From: Deferribacterales bacterium Deferri_01
Lineage (GTDB): Bacteria > Chrysiogenota > Deferribacteres > Deferribacterales > Geovibrionaceae
Direction of reading: 5' to 3'
Assembly (NCBI GenBank): GCA_001603805.1
Contig: LUZY01000010.1
Coordinates: 62,001-126,000 of the forward strand
Length of the DNA stretch: 64,000 nt
How positions within the stretch are numbered: position 1 is the stretch's first letter; each line of letters starts with the position of its first letter. The notes below the pieces were generated by a model that saw only the letters and a program-made list of their open reading frames with translations, was not told the DNA's origin and searched no databases. The translations under genes were made by a program, and so were the position numbers. Shown here piece by piece: positions 34,578 to 42,858 of this stretch.

Positions 34578-36063
34578 AGTGAACACCAGTTAATAATCTT
34601 TGAGGTATACCATATAAATTTTCATGTAACTTCAAAATCTTATTCATAATTAATTTGCAATCACCCCATACACTAGGTAAAATCTGACTCATGTAAACAT
34701 CAGGTAAGCAATGATAAAGATGAGCTGATGATTTACATCTTATTAACGCACTTTCTCTTACTGCACCCCAAAGTCCATGCTCAAAATGTGAATCATAATC
34801 ATAATAAAGTCCATAAAGTTCCTCTTCTCCAATTTCTTTTGCTTTTATTCGTATATTTTTTTTGTCAAAATATGAGGTATCCATATTTAGAAACTCTTCA
34901 TTAATAAACTCTCCCACAATCATCTCTAGATATTTATAGTCCACATGACTATTTGACAAATCTTTATCAACATCTCTCCTACGAGAGACTATAAGTTTTG
35001 TTAACCCAATTCCATAATATTGGTATTCTTCCCAGATATCTTTATGTTCATTTTCTATATGAAGCAAATACTTCATTAAAATGTAGCATTCTGTCATGCA
35101 TCTGAAAGCACTGCGTCCGCTAATAGCATTAAATAAATTATGTGAAAAAACTTCAAACATACGCTTATAGGCATATGTGGATAAACCGAGTAGAACATGC
35201 ATTTTTTTATCTAATGGATTAATCGAGGTTAATAGTTCGGAAAGGTATTCAAATATTTCTTGTAAGTTTGCAATATAATGGAAATCATCTTCTTTAATTT
35301 CTTCCATATCTCTGGCTATTTGATATAGCTCACAATTAGCACAACGGCTTATAATATCCCAGAATGACTCTGACATCTTATCCTGAATATCTGTACTGTT
35401 TTGCAAAGAGGATGGTTCTGGAGCAGACATCTTTGCTGCCATTTCCATTGAGCGAATCAATGGTCTTATAATACGCATTTCTTCACAAGAATGGTCTAAC
35501 GTTGGATATTTAATCAATTCCTGTATTTGTTTTTCAAGAACATGCAATTTTCCCGACAGTATCATATGCATCACGACAACATAGCGCATATCTGTTGCAA
35601 TATGTGATTGATGAAAGGCTGCATCATTAAGCACTTTGACGATTGTGTTAGTAATTTCTTCTGGTGTTTTTAAACATTCTCGGAACAAGATATTAGAAGC
35701 TTGATTTTCTTGAGTTGGTGTAAATAGCGTTAGCGGATACAACACATTTACATCAATTATGTCCTTCATCTTAAGATATATTATACCTTGCAAGTCACAG
35801 GGCAATGCATTAATTTCAAACCATGAGGGACGTGTTAAAGCAGGGACATTTTCAATAAGAACTTGGAGTACTTCTCTTATTTTGTTTAAACCTTGGTTTC
35901 TTCCGTAGTGTTTTATAATTAAAGCTAACCACAAATATTCAGGTAATCTTTCATAGAGCCATGAGTCTAAACGAAGTTTATCCCCTAGCGAATTATTAAA
36001 AGGGCTGATAAATTTACCTTTTTTAAAATGATGTTCCTCAAGCTTACTTTTAAAATTCATCAC
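34561..36063 (-). CDS. Unknown helical protein with DUF5677-like C-terminal half
   Basis: This 500-residue, mostly helical protein lacks a signal peptide. The second half has features I associate with DUF5677: ISGRSAFRCMTECYILMKYLL (a conserved Arg then Glu helix) and, about 100 residues on, YYDYDSHFEHGLWGAVRESALIRC (Tyr, Ser, His and Gly). The N-terminal 250 residues match nothing I know. DUF5677 has no established biochemical role. It overlaps the following gene by 17 bases, forming a two-gene unit transcribed inward from the right attachment site. The pairing of a unique long protein with a partner at an island edge suggests an antiphage or similar accessory system, as inference only. Confidence 0.55.
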   Translation of the reverse strand: MMNFKSKLEEHHFKKGKFISPFNNSLGDKLRLDSWLYERLPEYLWLALIIKHYGRNQGLNKIREVLQVLIENVPALTRPSWFEINALPCDLQGIIYLKMKDIIDVNVLYPLTLFTPTQENQASNILFRECLKTPEEITNTIVKVLNDAAFHQSHIATDMRYVVVMHMILSGKLHVLEKQIQELIKYPTLDHSCEEMRIIRPLIRSMEMAAKMSAPEPSSLQNSTDIQDKMSESFWDIISRCANCELYQIARDMEEIKEDDFHYIANLQEIFEYLSELLTSINPLDKKMHVLLGLSTYAYKRMFEVFSHNLFNAISGRSAFRCMTECYILMKYLLHIENEHKDIWEEYQYYGIGLTKLIVSRRRDVDKDLSNSHVDYKYLEMIVGEFINEEFLNMDTSYFDKKNIRIKAKEIGEEELYGLYYDYDSHFEHGLWGAVRESALIRCKSSAHLYHCLPDVYMSQILPSVWGDCKLIMNKILKLHENLYGIPQRLLTGVHYVENP

Positions 36064-36275
36064 AACCTCTGTGCATAAGATAAACTTAAATAAGCATAAT
36101 ATAAGTTTTGTTTAATAGCTATGATTCCTAATCTTTTGAGATATTACTTTCAGCTAAATTTATTTCAAAAAAATGTTTTTAATATGCACTACCATTTAGT
36201 TGGTATTTTTGCTGGTATGTGCTGAAGCTGTGTAATATTTAAATACTTATTATAAATAAAATATATGATTTTTTT

Positions 36276-36297
36276 GATTCCGTCCCTGGCACCATTT
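36276..36297 (+). repeat. Right attachment site
   Basis: GATTCCGTCCCTGGCACCAT plus TT repeats the tRNA-Phe 3' end lacking one G, marking the right end of the element. It is followed by 30 bases and then the stranded tRNA terminator. The 200 bases before it are AT-rich and include GTTGGTATTTTTGCTGGTAT, similar to the GTTGGTATGCTTGTTGGTAT next to the integrase. Confidence 0.85.
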
Positions 36298-36327
36298 AAA
36301 TCTATAGCTATATGAACGATTTATAAG

Positions 36328-36358
36328 ACCCCTCAGTTTTGAGGGGTTTTTTCTTTTG
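36328..36358 (+). terminator. Intrinsic terminator, probably the original tRNA-Phe terminator
   Basis: ACCCCTCA-GTTT-TGAGGGGT followed by TTTTTCTTTT. It now lies 31 bases beyond the right attachment site, about 9 kb from the tRNA, as expected if the element split the tRNA gene from its terminator. I see nothing else in 36359-36464. Confidence 0.8.
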
Positions 36359-36464
36359 TCTCGTATTTACCTTGCTCGGTATATTAAGTCTTTATTCATT
36401 AGCTTTATGCCTAGGTTAGTTTAATTAAAAAACGTTAGGGTTATACCGCAACAATGACTATTGA

Positions 36465-36492
36465 TTGACAACGTTTTGAGCCTTTGTAATAC
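36465..36492 (+). promoter_or_regulatory. Promoter of the leader peptide and MFS gene
   Basis: TTGACA at 36465-36470 and TAATAC at 36487-36492 with a 16-bp spacer. AAAACGTT and AACGTTTT flank the -35 region as an inverted pair about 40 bases apart, and AAAACGTT recurs near 36601, a possible operator. Confidence 0.55.
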
Positions 36493-36515
36493 TTATACAA
36501 AAAGGAATTATAATA

Positions 36516-36566
36516 ATGAATTTAAATCATCGCTTTAGCCTCACTCCTCCCCCTCCGACTGCCTGA
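36516..36566 (+). CDS. Proline-rich leader peptide of the MFS gene
   Basis: A 16-codon open frame MNLNHRFSLTPPPPTA with an AGGA ribosome site nine bases upstream and a promoter 24 bases upstream. Four consecutive proline codons are a strong ribosome-stalling sequence. The last codons form the left arm of a hairpin (CCGACTGCC at 36555-36563 with GGCATTCGG at 36577-36585, one mismatch). Leader peptides with stall sequences control several antibiotic-efflux and methylase genes by translational attenuation. The downstream gene is an efflux-type transporter. The regulatory role is inferred. Confidence 0.6.
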   Translation: MNLNHRFSLTPPPPTA

Positions 36567-36621
36567 TTTATTAATCGGCATTCGGGATCCGTTTTAATTC
36601 AAAAACGTTACATAAAACGTG

Positions 36622-36652
36622 CTCCTGAGATTGTGTCTATTTATCAAAGGAG
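36622..36652 (+). promoter_or_regulatory. Possible Shine-Dalgarno-masking hairpin of the MFS gene
   Basis: CTCCT at 36622-36626 is complementary to the MFS ribosome site AGGAG at 36648-36652. CTCC also occurs in the proline codons of the leader peptide, so alternative pairings with a stalled ribosome are possible. Confidence 0.4.
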
Positions 36653-36660
36653 TTATTATT

Positions 36661-37797
36661 ATGTCATCCACACGCAACATAATTGCTGTGAACAGCAGTA
36701 TATTTGTCATAATGTTCGGACTGGGCAGCTGCTTTACCTATCTGCCGGATAAAATGACTTATTTATCAGGCTCTGTTAATATGAGCGGATTTTTGGCATC
36801 CGCTTTCGGTATAGCTTATATCATTGCTCAGTATCCACTTGGAAAAATTGCAGATCTCTTTGGTTTCAGGAAAATTATTATTGCCGGTTTTCTTTTATGC
36901 AGCTTGTCCGGCATAATCTACTATGCCGCAGACTCCACACATGAATTAATCATCGGTCGTATAATTCAGGGAATTGGAGAAGCTCCATTATGGTCACTTT
37001 CTCCTATATTTTTAACATTGCTTTATCCTGAAAACAAAGCACGAGTGCTGGGCTGGTATACAGCTTCTTTTCATTTCGGTCTTACTGCAGGCCCAATCGC
37101 AGGAACTTATATTGCAGATTTCCTCGGAGTGCAAATAATGTTTCTTACATTTTCTGCGGCGTCTGCACTCGGTGGATTAATTATACTGGCATTTGTTTCA
37201 CCACAATATCATGCGCCTAAAAAGAATAATGACAGCATTAATATAATGAGTATCATCAAACCACTCAATAAATCTGTCCTTGCAGGCATAGTTATGTACG
37301 GTGCATCATATGGATTAATTGTCAGCGTTATTCCTGCATTTATGCTGTCAGTAAAAAATTTGGATCACAGTTCTGTGAATGCGGCGTTCTCTGCCAGCTT
37401 TTTTCTTCTGGGTATAATTCAAATTTTATCAGGGAATATCTTAACAAAACATAATATGAAACGAATGTTGTTGGCAGGAATGTCTTTTCTGGGAGTAGGT
37501 TTACTGATTATTATTTATAGCAGCGAAAACCTGTTGATTACCGGATTGCTGATGCACACAGCCGGGCTTGGAGTATTTAGTATAGCATCGATGTTCTATC
37601 TTCAGCTTAAAACTGATTCAGCACACGCAGGAGTTTCATCTGGAATATACTTTCTGTTTTGGGGTATTGGATATTTTATTTTTCCATTTTTAATAGGAAT
37701 CTTCAATTTTACGAACCTGTTAAATAGTGTACTTTTACTACTGACAATAATGTTTTTTGCTGTTATTGCAGTTATGTCCAAAACTTTAAAGAATTAA
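36661..37797 (+). CDS. Major facilitator superfamily transporter
   Basis: A 378-residue inner-membrane protein with about 12 transmembrane helices. Helices 2-3 hold the MFS signature GKIADLFGFRKIIIAG, and a motif-C-like GLTAGPIAGTYIADFLG lies in helix 5. These are features of proton-driven efflux pumps of the DHA family. The ATG at 36661 follows AAGGAG by eight bases; the upstream frame to 36619 overlaps the regulatory hairpin. Drug or metabolite export is likely but the substrate is unknown. It lies just outside the mobile element on its right side, and its 5' leader has a stall-type peptide. Confidence 0.88.
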   Translation: MSSTRNIIAVNSSIFVIMFGLGSCFTYLPDKMTYLSGSVNMSGFLASAFGIAYIIAQYPLGKIADLFGFRKIIIAGFLLCSLSGIIYYAADSTHELIIGRIIQGIGEAPLWSLSPIFLTLLYPENKARVLGWYTASFHFGLTAGPIAGTYIADFLGVQIMFLTFSAASALGGLIILAFVSPQYHAPKKNNDSINIMSIIKPLNKSVLAGIVMYGASYGLIVSVIPAFMLSVKNLDHSSVNAAFSASFFLLGIIQILSGNILTKHNMKRMLLAGMSFLGVGLLIIIYSSENLLITGLLMHTAGLGVFSIASMFYLQLKTDSAHAGVSSGIYFLFWGIGYFIFPFLIGIFNFTNLLNSVLLLLTIMFFAVIAVMSKTLKN

Positions 37798-37969
37798 ATT
37801 TACTGCTCTGCCCCTGATAACGGCAGGGCAGTAACCACAACTTCTATTATGCAACTTCTTCATTTTTCATGTTCTTTAAATATCCTTATATCAATTTATA
37901 CAATCGTTTATACTTCCATACCTATCAGGTGTTATAATTACGAATATTCATCATGTTAAAGAGGCAGTT

Positions 37970-38361
37970 ATGGCTATAATGCAGGAGCTTAAAAAGTTCG
38001 CAATGCGCAGCAATGTTGTTGATATGGCAGTAGGTATCATTATCGGCGGCGCTTTTGGCAAAATCGTTTCAAACCTTGTGGCTGATGTGCTTATGCCCCC
38101 TCTTGTTTTTTTTGTGCGGCAATAAATTTCAGTGAGCTTGCCTTAACCCTGAAAGAAGCTCCCGGCGATGTGGCGGCAGTAACCGTCAATTACGGAAAAT
38201 TCACGCAGACAGTGCTTGATTTTGTGATAATGGCTTTTGCTGTATTTATGCTTATAAAAGGCATGAATAGCCTGAAAAAGAAAGAAGAGCAAGCTCCCGC
38301 TGCACCTTCTAAGAAAGACCGACTCCTCACTGAAATAAGAGATCTTCTAAAAAACAAATAG
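37970..38361 (+). pseudogene. mscL: Large-conductance mechanosensitive channel, frameshifted
   Basis: The frame from ATG 37970 (AGAGG site upstream) reads [20 protein letters not shown] and [20 protein letters not shown], the first membrane helix of MscL, then stops at 38126. The continuation [27 protein letters not shown] and the second helix, ending in the cytoplasmic [16 protein letters not shown] bundle, is in another frame. A run of eight T residues at 38106-38113 needs one more T to join them into a normal 130-residue protein. MscL is an emergency pressure-release channel. The lesion may be a true mutation, reversible slippage in the T-run, or a sequencing error. Confidence 0.85.
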
Positions 38362-38428
38362 GCATTTATCCATGATGACATGGATATTCATTTATGCTAT
38401 TTTGCTTTTATTTAACGGAGGATAATGT

Positions 38429-38965
38429 ATGAAAACAATTCAGCGCTTTATTCTGCTAACTCTCCTTATTTTTGCTGTAACAGCATGCTGGGGAACAGAT
38501 GAAGACGACGACAACAGTACGTCAGGCGGAAACACCCTGACAGCCATAAGGCTGGGGCAAGCCAAAACTCTCAGAGGTAAGTACGACATAACGAAGTATG
38601 TTGAAACTTATGATAACGGCACTGTTGACAGCAAAAACACAACAAGCTTTCTGGGCGAAATGGAAATTGAAACTCAAACAACAACCAAAACAATGAATTA
38701 TGCAGTTTCATATATTCTTGACGGCAGAAGCGGTTCGGCATCCGAAAAATTTATCCTGAAAACTGACTCATCAGAAAAACTTCAGATAGACGGAGATAAA
38801 ATAAGTCCTGAACCGGAAGAGGTTCATAATCTTGATTCAGAAGAAAACTACTATCTTATAATACAGGTGGACGGGATGGAAAAAACCGGTTCAAGTGCAA
38901 AATACGATCTGTACATCAAAGCAAGAAAGATGTCCGATAATCCGGACTACGAAATAAGAGACTGA
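38429..38965 (+). CDS. Small lipoprotein of unknown function
   Basis: The 178-residue protein starts MKTIQRFILLTLLIFAVTACWG, with a signal peptide and lipobox Cys20. A very acidic linker (TDEDDDNSTSGGN) follows, the kind often seen after outer-membrane lipoprotein cysteines. The rest is beta-rich with no motif I recognise (LRGKYDITKYVETYDNGT, and NYAVSYILDGRSG). It has a GGAGG ribosome site and ends at a strong terminator shared with the convergent antiporter gene. No function can be proposed. Confidence 0.75.
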   Translation: MKTIQRFILLTLLIFAVTACWGTDEDDDNSTSGGNTLTAIRLGQAKTLRGKYDITKYVETYDNGTVDSKNTTSFLGEMEIETQTTTKTMNYAVSYILDGRSGSASEKFILKTDSSEKLQIDGDKISPEPEEVHNLDSEENYYLIIQVDGMEKTGSSAKYDLYIKARKMSDNPDYEIRD

Positions 38966-38970
38966 AAACA

Positions 38971-38992
38971 GGGGCTCGCAAGAGCCCCTTTC
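38971..38992. terminator. Bidirectional terminator
   Basis: GGGGCTC-GCAA-GAGCCCC, with TTTCT on the plus side and TGTTTTC on the minus side, between convergent genes. Confidence 0.75.
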
Positions 38993-38995
38993 TGC

Positions 38996-40177
38996 TTAAT
39001 CCGCAAAATTTTCCTTACTGTAAAGAGCCCTAACTATAGCCTTGCTGAGAACCGGATATATAATAGCCGTCAGCACAGCGCATATAATCAACGAAGCGGA
39101 AGTTTCGTCACTCATCATCTCGTACTGCTTTCCGAGGGTAGCGACAGTGACCATAAGAGTGAGCGGGAATGACAAAGCAAACGGAGTCACCATTATTATT
39201 TTCCGGGGCAGCGCAGAGAAGAACATGGGAATAACGGAAAGCACTCTTATGCTGAGTAAAACTGCAGCAATGGCAAACCCCTGGGAGACAACTGCAAAGT
39301 TTTTAAGATTACTTAAGTCAAACCCAAGACCCACATGTATGAAAAAGACAGGAATGAGAAAACCGTTTCCCACCCCGCTGAAGATGTCCACAATATTTTC
39401 CTTTGTGAAAAACAGCATTGAAAAAAGCATACCGCCGATAAAAGCACCGACAATAGGTTCTATATCCATAAAAACAGCAGCAGCCACAAACACAAACATA
39501 TTAACAAAGTTTGCTCTTATTCCCATTTCAGAGAGATTTCCTGTGGTAGTAAAAATAGCGGCTATCTTCGGAAACCACCATATCATAAGCCTTAAAAGTT
39601 TTGTCACGGCATATACAAAGAAAATAAATGCACCTATTTTCAGTATATGTATTCCGGCTTCAACGGTTATTCCATAACGGTAATAAAGAACAGCAAAAGT
39701 CAGCCCCAGAAGGCTGAATACTTCACCTATTCCCCCTATAACAAGGAGCGCCTGCCCTTCCTTTGTGCTGATAAGCCCAGTATCCTGCAATACAGGAAAA
39801 AGAAGACCTATAGCAACCGTCATATAAGCCACAGCCATAATAGGTTCATCACCAAGCATATAAGCAATAATCAACGAAAAAAACACAATAAGCAGCGCCA
39901 CTGCCCCGTAACTGGCGAGATCCCGCTTCGGCAGAGTGCGGATGTTCTCAAAATCTATCTCCATTCCGGCAAGATACATAAGGACAAGAAATCCGAGTTC
40001 AGCGAGGAAGCCTATGATCTCTTTGCTGTACTGAACATCAGCAAAGAACCAGCCGAGTGCGATGCCAAGCAGAATTTCTCCCACGGCAACGGGAATCATC
40101 ATACGTTTTGATATAAACGGGGCAAAATAAGCCCCCATACAGAAAGCGAGGAGAATAAAAGCCTCGCTGCTATGCAT
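38996..40177 (-). CDS. CPA2-type cation:proton antiporter
   Basis: The 393-residue membrane protein has about 12 helices and belongs to the monovalent cation:proton antiporter-2 family (KefB/NapA type). Landmarks are PVAVGEILLGIALGWF in helix 2, GFLVLMYLAGMEIDF in helix 3, and FIGGMLFSMLFF with FFIHVGLGFDLSNL near residue 290. I take the ATG at 40177 (MHSSEAFILLAF), with GGGAG seven bases upstream. The gene overlaps the stop of the upstream RCK gene by eight bases. That RCK protein is probably its regulatory subunit, so the pair forms a ligand-gated K+ or Na+/H+ antiporter. Confidence 0.85.
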   Translation of the reverse strand: MHSSEAFILLAFCMGAYFAPFISKRMMIPVAVGEILLGIALGWFFADVQYSKEIIGFLAELGFLVLMYLAGMEIDFENIRTLPKRDLASYGAVALLIVFFSLIIAYMLGDEPIMAVAYMTVAIGLLFPVLQDTGLISTKEGQALLVIGGIGEVFSLLGLTFAVLYYRYGITVEAGIHILKIGAFIFFVYAVTKLLRLMIWWFPKIAAIFTTTGNLSEMGIRANFVNMFVFVAAAVFMDIEPIVGAFIGGMLFSMLFFTKENIVDIFSGVGNGFLIPVFFIHVGLGFDLSNLKNFAVVSQGFAIAAVLLSIRVLSVIPMFFSALPRKIIMVTPFALSFPLTLMVTVATLGKQYEMMSDETSASLIICAVLTAIIYPVLSKAIVRALYSKENFAD

Positions 40178-41606
40178 TTTTCTCTCCCACAGGAACAGCA
40201 AGAACACTGCAATCTGCATTGCGGGCAAGTAAATAAGGCACGTTCGGGGCAAATATGCCGATTTTTTCTTTCGGATCAAATGTCAGTACAAGCAAAAGCT
40301 TTTCGCCTTCAAACTCCTTGATCCGGCTTAAAGTCTCGAAGACGGGATTCCCTTCTTTTACGGTAAAATCCAGCTTTACCCCTTCGGATATTTCATAGTC
40401 TGCCACAATATTTTTTCTGAAATTGAGATATTCAGTCTCTTTCTGCCCCCGCATAGCCTCGGAAGCACATATATATATAATTTCGTATGGTCTTTTCAGA
40501 AGCCCCGCAAGTTCAATACCTGTTTCAAGAGCAAATGAAGGAGTCTCCGAGTTGAGGCTTATCAGTACCCTGTCATAGTTTTCATAACCTTTTGCAAAAA
40601 GAACAGGAGCCGAAGCCACTCTGAAATAGCCTTTATAATATAAATCAATGCCGAAAACTCTTCTTTTGGGAATAACAAGAACCCCTCTGTCATAACTACG
40701 AAGGTCTTTGAGGCTGGCGATTGTATCTCCTGTTTCAAATTCAAGTTTTCTTCCTTTTATTTCATCGGCAAGCCCCTTAATCCCTTTGCCTAAATGGGGA
40801 ATGAGGGTGAGTTTTTTTGAAAGAGTGTTTGTGTGCAGCAAAACTGCCTCGTTGACTATCTCAGGATATGCTGCTGAAATATACACGGACAGGGTCTGCC
40901 CGAAACGCAGCGGGAAGTTAGGCACACCCTTGGAGAGAGTATCCACTATACTCTTAACCACCTGCGGATCACCTACGATTATCAGACGGTCGCCTATGTT
41001 GATCCTGCTCTCGTTGTTCGGAAGAAGTATTTTACCCTTGGAGTAAATAAGCGCAACATTCCAGTTACTGGGACGCAGGTGCTTAAGCCTCACCCCCACA
41101 AGGTGCGAGTATCTAAGCACCTGAACCTCAACGATTTCACCTGCACCTTTTCCGATATTTACAGGCCATGCGACATTCTTTTCTATCATGGAGGCAATAA
41201 TCTCAATGCCTACATTGAGAGGATGGACAATATTCACATTATAGCTATCAAGTATCGAATCATCGTAATTGCCGTATGAAAGAACAATTATCTGCACATC
41301 AAGGCTATACACCTCACGGGCGATGCGGCAGCATTCCATAACCACATCAGGATCTTTTATGGTGATTATGATGTTCATAATCTCGTTTGTACTGATCTTT
41401 TTCCATGTGACAATGCTGCTTGCATCGCCGTTTATCAGCTCAACGCCTTTAAGACTTTCCCTGACAGAATCCTGATAATCCCTGCGTATATCAACGACTT
41501 TAAGCTTTTTTCTCTCACGCAGAAAGCGCACAAGCTCTATCTCGAAATAGCCGAGTCCGAAAATCAGCGTAAACTTTTCCTTAAGCCCGTTAGTAGTTTC
41601 TTTCAT
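40170..41606 (-). CDS. RCK (TrkA-N/TrkA-C) regulatory subunit with USP-like C-terminus
   Basis: The 478-residue soluble protein begins with a Rossmann RCK_N domain (FTLIFGLGYFEIELVRFLRERKKLKVVD, GxGxxE nucleotide motif). An RCK_C domain lies at about residues 150-235 (EIVEVQVLRYSHLVGVRLKHL, INIGDRLIIVGDPQ). The last 240 residues look like a universal-stress-protein fold (RVLISLNSETPSFALETGIEL, LLLVLTFDPKEKIG). RCK domains bind NAD(H), nucleotides or cations and gate ion channels and antiporters. Translation is coupled to the antiporter gene downstream. This is consistent with a two-gene antiporter in which sensor and pore are separate chains. Confidence 0.82.
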   Translation of the reverse strand: MKETTNGLKEKFTLIFGLGYFEIELVRFLRERKKLKVVDIRRDYQDSVRESLKGVELINGDASSIVTWKKISTNEIMNIIITIKDPDVVMECCRIAREVYSLDVQIIVLSYGNYDDSILDSYNVNIVHPLNVGIEIIASMIEKNVAWPVNIGKGAGEIVEVQVLRYSHLVGVRLKHLRPSNWNVALIYSKGKILLPNNESRINIGDRLIIVGDPQVVKSIVDTLSKGVPNFPLRFGQTLSVYISAAYPEIVNEAVLLHTNTLSKKLTLIPHLGKGIKGLADEIKGRKLEFETGDTIASLKDLRSYDRGVLVIPKRRVFGIDLYYKGYFRVASAPVLFAKGYENYDRVLISLNSETPSFALETGIELAGLLKRPYEIIYICASEAMRGQKETEYLNFRKNIVADYEISEGVKLDFTVKEGNPVFETLSRIKEFEGEKLLLVLTFDPKEKIGIFAPNVPYLLARNADCSVLAVPVGEKNA

Positions 41607-41623
41607 AGGCAGTTCCTGAATTA

Positions 41624-42010
41624 TTACGGCAGCTTACCGCTCCGCAGTTCCTGATTACCGGGCAGAGGAACAGGCGTTCCGTCCGCATCAATAGCCACAA
41701 ATTTGACATTAGTGGAGAAAACCTCCACAACTTCTTTTGAACCCGGGGCATCAGCTTCCACAGCCACATTATAACTGACGGATGTCCGCCCTATTTTTTC
41801 CGGCAAAACTATAAATTTGAGAATCGAACCGTTTTCGACCCTATGCTTAAAAATAACCCTGTCCATTGATACAGTGACAAGAGAATAACCGGGAAAATCC
41901 ATGGAGGCGGCAAGCCAGGCTATTTCGTCAATCCATTTCAGCATCATACCGCCGAAAAGATATCCATAGTGGTTCAGGTGTTCCGGTCTTACGAGCACGT
42001 AATTATCCAT
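41624..42010 (-). CDS. Acyl-CoA thioesterase (hotdog fold)
   Basis: The 128-residue protein fits the BFIT/YciA-type hotdog thioesterase family. The active region is LNHYGYLFGGMMLKWIDEIAWLAASM, with the conserved Asn-His...Gly-Gly and the catalytic Asp in WIDE, followed by VTVSMDRVIFKHRVENG. It hydrolyses acyl-CoA to free acid and CoA in the cytoplasm. Chain-length preference is unknown. It is 17 bp upstream of the RCK gene and on the same strand, so these three genes probably form one operon although the functional link is unclear. Confidence 0.85.
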   Translation of the reverse strand: MDNYVLVRPEHLNHYGYLFGGMMLKWIDEIAWLAASMDFPGYSLVTVSMDRVIFKHRVENGSILKFIVLPEKIGRTSVSYNVAVEADAPGSKEVVEVFSTNVKFVAIDADGTPVPLPGNQELRSGKLP

Positions 42011-42658
42011 AAAACCTCCGTTCGGTTGATAATATATAGCATGTTTGCAAGCTGCACCGCCATAGCTTATCTTAAAAAGATTGCCCTTGTACCAAAAATA
42101 CAGATAAATAATATCCGCTGAAAATCATTTAACTATCCCATATATCGACAATCATAATAATATATTCCCCATCCGTTTTATATGATTTAATCTGTTATTT
42201 TATAGTTACTTATGTAAACAACCACGAAACATGACGAATTATGCACAAAAAACGGTATCCGGTTAATTCATATTTAACAGACAAAAGGTGAATTATAATT
42301 TTGCTTTCAATAAGTTACATTTTATTCATGTGTTCTTTTGCTCATTAAAAATTATTGTAAAATAAGGAATTTACACCTATTTCACCTATCGGATCAACAT
42401 TCACTTCTTTCTTGTAAGTCAAATAAAAAAGCTATCCACACAAACCACATAAGGCATATTAATGAACTTTATATCACCTTTAGCACTCTTCGTTGTTTAA
42501 TAGCACATAAAAAATTTATTTTTTTTACCTAATCTTTACCTGGAACATTCATGGGCACAAACAATAAAGTGTATATTATAAATATTTTAGACTAATTCTT
42601 AAATATTTAAATATCTGCATTATCCATATTAACCTACATTTTTATTTGTGAGAATTTA
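42011..42658. other. Long AT-rich noncoding region with DnaA-box-like sites
   Basis: No gene is supported here; the short open frames lack ribosome sites. The stretch is markedly AT-rich. It contains TTATGCACA at 42239-42247, a perfect match to the DnaA box TTATNCACA, and CTATCCACA at 42432-42440, one mismatch. It lies between the thioesterase gene (divergent) and the promoter of the electron-transfer cluster. Confidence 0.4.
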
Positions 42659-42687
42659 TTGACATTTCAATCCAACATGCAGATAAT
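42659..42687 (+). promoter_or_regulatory. Promoter of the extracellular electron-transfer cluster
   Basis: TTGACA at 42659-42664 and GATAAT at 42682-42687 with a 17-bp spacer. The implied 5' leader of about 165 bases contains an imperfect hairpin (CGCTTTGTCA with TGACAAGCG) near 42706-42744 and an isolated AGGAGG at 42796 with no start codon after it. Confidence 0.6.
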
Positions 42688-42858
42688 CAATCAATAAAAA
42701 GGAACGCTTTGTCACATTTTATTTAACATACTGACAAGCGAAGCCTTCACGAATGTATTTAATTTTTAATTGCCGTTATAGAGAATACCAATAGGAGGTC
42801 AACCAACAGCTCTATTCGGCATAAATTCCTGTAAAGCAGCAAAATAACGGAGGAAATT

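Larger units (their letters stand above)
27221..36297. mobile_element. Integrative element inserted in the tRNA-Phe 3' end
   Basis: The element is bounded on the left by the tRNA-Phe 3' end and on the right by an imperfect copy of its last about 20 bases, and begins with a tyrosine integrase reading inward. It is clearly more AT-rich than its surroundings. Contents in order: integrase, a helical protein, a frameshifted Cys-rich protein, a zinc-ribbon protein, a winged-helix protein, a structured noncoding segment, two lipoproteins, a ribbon-helix-helix regulator and a two-gene unknown module. No capsid, conjugation or relaxase genes are present, so it is a satellite or genomic island that would need help to move. 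A tRNA-type terminator stranded beyond the right end supports insertion. Confidence 0.88.

Noticed and set aside
42338-42532. 64-codon frame in the long noncoding gap
   Set aside because: There is no ribosome site and its composition is that of AT-rich random sequence.
42694-42858. Cyclic-di-GMP (GEMM) riboswitch before the electron-transfer cluster
   Set aside because: A hairpin is present, but the conserved GEMM sequence elements and tetraloop-receptor pattern are not.
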